From NCBI GenBank assembly GCA_041687075.1, contig JAWLCO010000145.1:1-9509 (forward strand): a stretch of DNA of 9,509 nucleotides, given 5' to 3'. Both the position numbers and the translations under genes were made by a program. Positions 6,791 to 9,509 of this stretch are shown in pieces (the stretch's first letter is position 1; each line of letters opens with the position of its first letter). The DNA comes from ZC4RG25 sp041687075. Lineage in GTDB: Bacteria > Pseudomonadota > Alphaproteobacteria > Rhizobiales > Hyphomicrobiaceae. Under the pieces are notes generated by a model. The model ran no database searches, had not been told where the DNA came from, and saw only the letters and a program-made list of their open reading frames with translations.

Positions 6791-7180
6791 ATGCAAAGAG
6801 CAGTAATATCAGCCCCCGGTCGTTTTGGACGCGTGCGCGGTGAAGTCCCCCGCCGAAGAAGCGTCCGTCGTCAGACGAGGGCTCAGCCGATCGCGCTGAC
6901 CGCGAACGCAAAGACCTACGAGCGTATGAGGGACCTGCCGGGCCTGCTGGCGCTCTGGCCCTGGGAGCTGGAGGACACGAGCCTCGAAGCCCACCAGAAA
7001 CTCGTCGCCCAGTTGCGCAAGGCATTGCGGGCGGAACGGCAGCGCGGCATCGCCGGACACTGGACCTACGACGTAGCACGCCATGCCCGTTTGCTCGCCG
7101 CCTACAGGAGTGAGGCCGACAGCCTGGAATCGCGGCTCCTGCGGCAAAGCGGAAACGGAGGCGGGCGGCTTCCTTCCTGA
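6791..7180 (+). CDS. Conserved-looking protein of unknown function, 129 aa
   Basis: I cannot assign a named family. GGAGAGG lies just before the ATG (GGAG six bases upstream), and the frame keeps the high third-position GC of its neighbours, so it is probably coding. The first 35 residues are Arg-rich and look disordered. Residues 43-108 form the ordered core: YERMRDLPGLLALWPWEL, then an amphipathic stretch LEAHQKLVAQLRKALRAER, then GIAGHWTYDVARHARLLAAYR. The Trp-rich segment and the HWTYD block would be good family signatures. There is no signal peptide or membrane helix; the basic character (many Arg, few Lys) would suit nucleic-acid binding, which is inference. It is divergent from the DnaA-like/DUF6456 operon and shares its promoter region. 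It converges on mucR. Confidence 0.7.
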   Translation: MQRAVISAPGRFGRVRGEVPRRRSVRRQTRAQPIALTANAKTYERMRDLPGLLALWPWELEDTSLEAHQKLVAQLRKALRAERQRGIAGHWTYDVARHARLLAAYRSEADSLESRLLRQSGNGGGRLPS

Positions 7181-7189
7181 CCTCAACTG

Positions 7190-7232
7190 TCGAAGGCGCC
7201 TCGCAGGGCTTATACGGTGAAGGCGCCTTTGA
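7190..7232. terminator. Stem-loop between convergent unknown gene and mucR
   Basis: TCGAAGGCGCCT (7190-7201) pairs with AGGCGCCTTTGA (7221-7232) through 12 positions, with one G-T wobble and a 19-base loop. It begins 10 bases after the stop of the plus-strand gene and ends 11 bases before the stop of mucR on the other strand. That is where a terminator serving both directions would lie. T-runs are short (three bases), so efficiency is uncertain. Confidence 0.6.
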
Positions 7233-7243
7233 CGGTCAGCTCC

Positions 7244-7651
7244 TCAGGCCTCGCGGCGGGTGCCGAGCCCCATCTTCTTGGCCAGTGCCGAGCGGGCGGC
7301 GGCGTAGTTCGGCGCCACCATGGGATAATCGTGCGGCAGGCCCCACTTCTCGCGGTACTCCTCCGGCGAGAGATTGTAGTGCGTGCGCAGATGGCGCTTC
7401 AGCGACTTGAACTTCTTACCGTCCTCGAGACAGATGATGTAATCGGGCGTAACGGAGCGCTTGATGGGAATCGCGGGCCGCAGCTCTTCCCGCTCGACGG
7501 GAGCAGAATTCGATGTGGCGCGGCTGAGAGCCTGATGGATATCGTGGATAAGAGCTGGCAGATCTGAAGCGACAACCGTGTTGTTGCTTACGTAGGCCGA
7601 GACGATTTCAGCCGTCAGTCCGACGAGTTCGGTTTTCGCCATCTCGTCCAT
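7244..7651 (-). CDS. mucR: Ros/MucR family zinc-finger transcriptional regulator
   Basis: MucR proteins are small nucleoid-type regulators that bind AT-rich promoter DNA and control exopolysaccharide, motility and virulence genes in rhizobia and Brucella. The 135-aa product has the typical N-terminal helical part (LTAEIVSAYVSNN, then ASDLPALIHDIHQAL) used for oligomerisation. It is followed by the zinc-finger domain CLEDGKKFKSLKRHLRTH (74-91) and the YNLSPEEYREKWGLPHDYPMV block. Metal ligands are expected to be Cys74, Asp77, His87 and His91; Asp in place of the second Cys of Agrobacterium Ros is usual in this subgroup. I chose the ATG at 7651 because GGAG precedes it by six bases; ATGs at 7663 and 7642 are alternatives. 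The next gene upstream, msrB, is divergent, with a long AT-rich gap that fits the autoregulation known for the family. Confidence 0.93.
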   Translation of the reverse strand: MDEMAKTELVGLTAEIVSAYVSNNTVVASDLPALIHDIHQALSRATSNSAPVEREELRPAIPIKRSVTPDYIICLEDGKKFKSLKRHLRTHYNLSPEEYREKWGLPHDYPMVAPNYAAARSALAKKMGLGTRREA

Positions 7652-7663
7652 TCTCTTCTCCAT

Positions 7664-8248
7664 TATTCACAACCCCCGGAAGTCTGCCTGGGAGCAGGAG
7701 GCGCGGCCCTGAAGCCTGACCTCGTCTCACAGCTCTCAAGACTGTCGTAGTTGACTCGTCCCCGTCAGCCTGCATTGGAAGTGCAAGCAGAGATCATGGA
7801 CAACAAAAATGCTGAACTGTCAATACTGGCCCAAGCTGAAACAGGCGGTTTCCAAACTAAACCGATAACGGTTGCGCGGCCACAATTCGAGGGATAGTAA
7901 GTATTATTCGCGTCGAAGCTGTAGGCAAGACGCCTTACTCAAAAGTTGTCGACGGGCATTGGTCTTGCAGATCTGCAGACTTGGGCTGGCGCTGTAAACA
8001 ATTGTCGAGACTCGGGCCAAAACAAGGCGAGGGCTTGGGCGCTGGCCCGCAGGGCAGGGCGAAATCGAACCCGCTGCCTGCTTTTGCCGTTCAGTGCAGG
8101 AGTGCGGCCCCAAGCGCAAATACTGGCATCGCGGCAGGTTCGGAGTGGAGAGGTGGCTCCCGCTCTGCCGCGCGGCGCCATATATGTTGACCAGATGCGC
8201 CCGGCGCCGAGCCATCGGCCGGCTGAGAAGAAGACAGGGAGCCCTCAC
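7664..8248. other. 585-base intergenic region between divergent mucR and msrB
   Basis: No convincing gene is seen. Two parts can be told apart. Bases about 7790-7920 are clearly more AT-rich than the rest of the window, with T-A steps (for example AGTAAGTATTATTCG). This fits MucR-type binding and mucR promoter DNA. Bases about 7980-8248 return to high GC and hold the leader of msrB. A 12-bp perfect palindrome, TGCAGATCTGCA, lies at 7966-7977. CcrM-type GANTC sites occur at 7753 and 8009. No tRNA fold could be built from the short T-arm-like string near 8060. Confidence 0.5.
7900..7928 (-). promoter_or_regulatory. Candidate mucR promoter
   Basis: On the minus strand TTGCCT (7928-7923) and AATACT (7905-7900) are separated by 17 bases, each matching four of six sigma-70 consensus positions. 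A second candidate -35, a perfect TTGACA, lies closer to the gene at 7823-7818, but its best -10 at the right spacing is poor (TCCATG, 7800-7795). Either choice implies a long untranslated leader of over 130 bases for mucR. Both are tentative. Confidence 0.25.
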
Positions 8249-8680
8249 ATGCAGAAGACAACCACCCGGTCTGAGCCCCAGATCGTCAAGTCCGAAACGG
8301 AGTGGCGCCAGCAACTCAGCCCCGAGCAATACTATGTCACCCGGCAGCGCGGCACCGAGCGCGCCTTCACGCATCCTTACTACAGCGAGAAACGCTCGGG
8401 CATGTATCATTGCGTCTGCTGCCGGGCGCCGCTGTTCTCATCGGAGGACAAGTTCGAGTCCGGCACAGGCTGGCCGAGCTTCACCCAGCCCATGCACGAT
8501 GAGGCCGTGAGCGAGCACGAGGACCGGACGCTTTTCATGCGCCGCACCGAGGTGCGGTGTGCCCGCTGCGACGCCCACCTCGGGCACATCTTTCCGGACG
8601 GTCCGGAGCCGACAGGCCTGCGCTACTGCCTCAACGGCGTCGCGCTCCAGTTCCGGCCGGACGAAACGACGGGCAGATAG
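8249..8680 (+). CDS. msrB: Peptide-methionine (R)-S-oxide reductase
   Basis: MsrB repairs oxidised proteins by reducing methionine-R-sulfoxide with electrons from thioredoxin. The 143-aa product is of normal length for a single-domain cytoplasmic MsrB. Zinc-binding pairs are C55-x2-C58 (YHCVCCRAPLF) and C104-x2-C107 (RCARCDAHLGH). The GTGWPSF block is at 72-78, HLGHIFPDG at 110-118, and the catalytic selenocysteine-equivalent is Cys127 in RYCLNG. The usual resolving Cys position in GCGWPSF-type enzymes is Thr73 here, so recycling probably uses another thiol or thioredoxin directly. AGGGAG lies seven bases before the ATG; an in-frame ATG 54 bases upstream has no such site. No signal peptide is present. 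It precedes ptrB by 86 bases on the same strand, a possible transcriptional unit. Confidence 0.95.
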   Translation: MQKTTTRSEPQIVKSETEWRQQLSPEQYYVTRQRGTERAFTHPYYSEKRSGMYHCVCCRAPLFSSEDKFESGTGWPSFTQPMHDEAVSEHEDRTLFMRRTEVRCARCDAHLGHIFPDGPEPTGLRYCLNGVALQFRPDETTGR

Positions 8681-8696
8681 CACCTGCATGAAGCTG

Positions 8697-8723
8697 CCGT
8701 GCCGGCCCGCTGCTCAGGCACGG
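8697..8723 (+). terminator. 7-bp hairpin between msrB and ptrB
   Basis: CCGTGCC (8697-8703) and GGCACGG (8717-8723) form a perfect seven-pair stem with a 13-base loop, starting 16 bases after the msrB stop. No T-run follows, so it may be an attenuating or RNA-processing hairpin rather than a terminator, or chance in GC-rich DNA. Confidence 0.35.
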
Positions 8724-8766
8724 ACTGGTATGGCTGGAAGAGTACGACAAGCCGGAGAACCTCTTC

Positions 8767-9509
8767 ATGGATGCCGCTGATCGCGCCGATAAAGCAGCCT
8801 CGGCTGCTGGCGTTTTGCCGATCACCTCACCGCAGGCCAAGAAACAACCCGTAACGTCGACCTGGCACGGCACTGAACTGGTCGATGAATATGCTTGGCT
8901 GCGCGCCGACAACTGGCAGGAGGTGATGCGTGACCCGTCAGTGCTGCCGGCCGACATCCGGGAGTATCTCGAGGCGGAGAACGCTTACACTGACGCTGTG
9001 CTCGCGGACACGAGCGGGCTGCAGGAGCAGCTCTTCCAGGAAATGAAGGGCCGCATCAAGGAGGACGACAGCTCGGTTCCAGCCCCGGACGGGCCATGGG
9101 AGTACTACACGAGCTTCGTGACGGGCGGGCAGTATCCGCTCGTGTGCCGCCGTCCCCGCGGCGGCGGGCCGGAGCAGGTGCTGCTCGACGGCAACAAGGA
9201 AGCGGAAGGCAAGCCTTACTGGCAGCTTGGCGGCACCGCGCGCAGCCCCGATCACAGGCTGCTGGCCTATGCGGTGGATGACAAGGGATCGGAGCTCTAC
9301 ACCGTCCGCGTGCGCGACCTCGAGACCGGGACAGATCTGCCCGACGTCGTCCTTAACACGCGCGGCGGGATGGTCTGGGCGAACGACAACCGGTCGCTGT
9401 TCTATATCCGGCTCGACGAGCACCAGCGCCCGCGGTCCGTCTGCCGTCATATGATCGGCAGCCCAAGCGAGCAGGACGCCACGATCTATCACGAGCCGGA
9501 TGCCGGCTT
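8767..9509 (+). CDS. ptrB: Oligopeptidase B (prolyl oligopeptidase family), 5' part
   Basis: A serine peptidase of family S9A that cleaves short peptides after Arg or Lys. Only the first 247 codons are in the window and the frame is open to the right edge, so the catalytic Ser-Asp-His domain cannot be inspected. The visible part matches the N-terminal cap and the start of the beta-propeller: DEYAWLRADNWQEVMRDPSV, then YLEAENAYTDAVLADT, then MKGRIKEDDSSVPAPDGPWEYY, a stretch I recognise from oligopeptidase B. Propeller-type repeats follow (SPDHRLLAYAVDDKGSELYTV). GGAG at 8754 precedes the ATG by nine bases. The first 20 residues are Ala/Asp-rich without a hydrophobic core, so the enzyme should be cytoplasmic. 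It follows msrB on the same strand. Confidence 0.92.
   Translation, partial: MDAADRADKAASAAGVLPITSPQAKKQPVTSTWHGTELVDEYAWLRADNWQEVMRDPSVLPADIREYLEAENAYTDAVLADTSGLQEQLFQEMKGRIKEDDSSVPAPDGPWEYYTSFVTGGQYPLVCRRPRGGGPEQVLLDGNKEAEGKPYWQLGGTARSPDHRLLAYAVDDKGSELYTVRVRDLETGTDLPDVVLNTRGGMVWANDNRSLFYIRLDEHQRPRSVCRHMIGSPSEQDATIYHEPDAG

Noticed and set aside
8050..8080. String resembling a tRNA T-arm (complement of AATCGAACCC)
   Set aside because: The arms do not pair into a T-stem, and no acceptor, D or anticodon stem could be built around it.
7904..8410. Minus-strand 168-codon frame over the mucR-msrB gap and msrB start
   Set aside because: It overlaps the start of msrB, lacks a ribosome site and has no recognisable motif.

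Overview
The window is high-GC DNA with the gene content and codon bias of an alphaproteobacterium, most likely of the Rhizobiales (Hyphomicrobiales). The clues are a Ros/MucR regulator of the rhizobial/Brucella type, a protein resembling the rhizobial lipid A oxidase LpxQ, and a DnaA-domain-IV-only protein coupled to a DUF6456 protein. I see no insertion sequence, CRISPR array, rRNA or tRNA. It looks like chromosomal DNA rather than a mobile island.

Left part (1-4153, plus strand): envelope genes. The 3' part of a penicillin-binding protein 1C gene (pbpC) enters from the left edge. It is followed by a lipoprotein of the PHB-depolymerase esterase family and then by an LpxQ-like outer-membrane barrel. 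All three products should act outside the cytoplasm. The gaps of about 120-130 bases leave it open whether they form one transcript.

Middle part (4274-7651): a minus-strand gene of the isocitrate lyase/PEP mutase superfamily converges on the barrel gene. Upstream of it is a minus-strand two-gene operon: a 128-aa protein that is little more than the DnaA DNA-binding domain, then a DUF6456 protein whose start overlaps the first gene's stop (ATGA). A 12-bp perfect hairpin ends this operon. A divergent promoter region (6508-6790) carries two inverted copies of an 11-bp sequence resembling a DnaA box. To its right lies a 129-aa protein of unknown function on the plus strand, which converges on mucR (minus strand). 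A 12-bp stem-loop that could work in both directions sits between those two genes.

Right part (7664-9509): an intergenic region of 585 bases, AT-rich next to mucR, separates mucR from plus-strand msrB (methionine-R-sulfoxide reductase). After msrB comes the 5' part of an oligopeptidase B gene (ptrB), which runs off the right edge.

Most genes belong to well-known families. The part most worth following up is the DnaA-domain-IV/DUF6456 pair with its promoter-located DnaA-box-like repeats and the unknown gene facing it. This could be a small regulatory or replication-linked module, but that role is inference.
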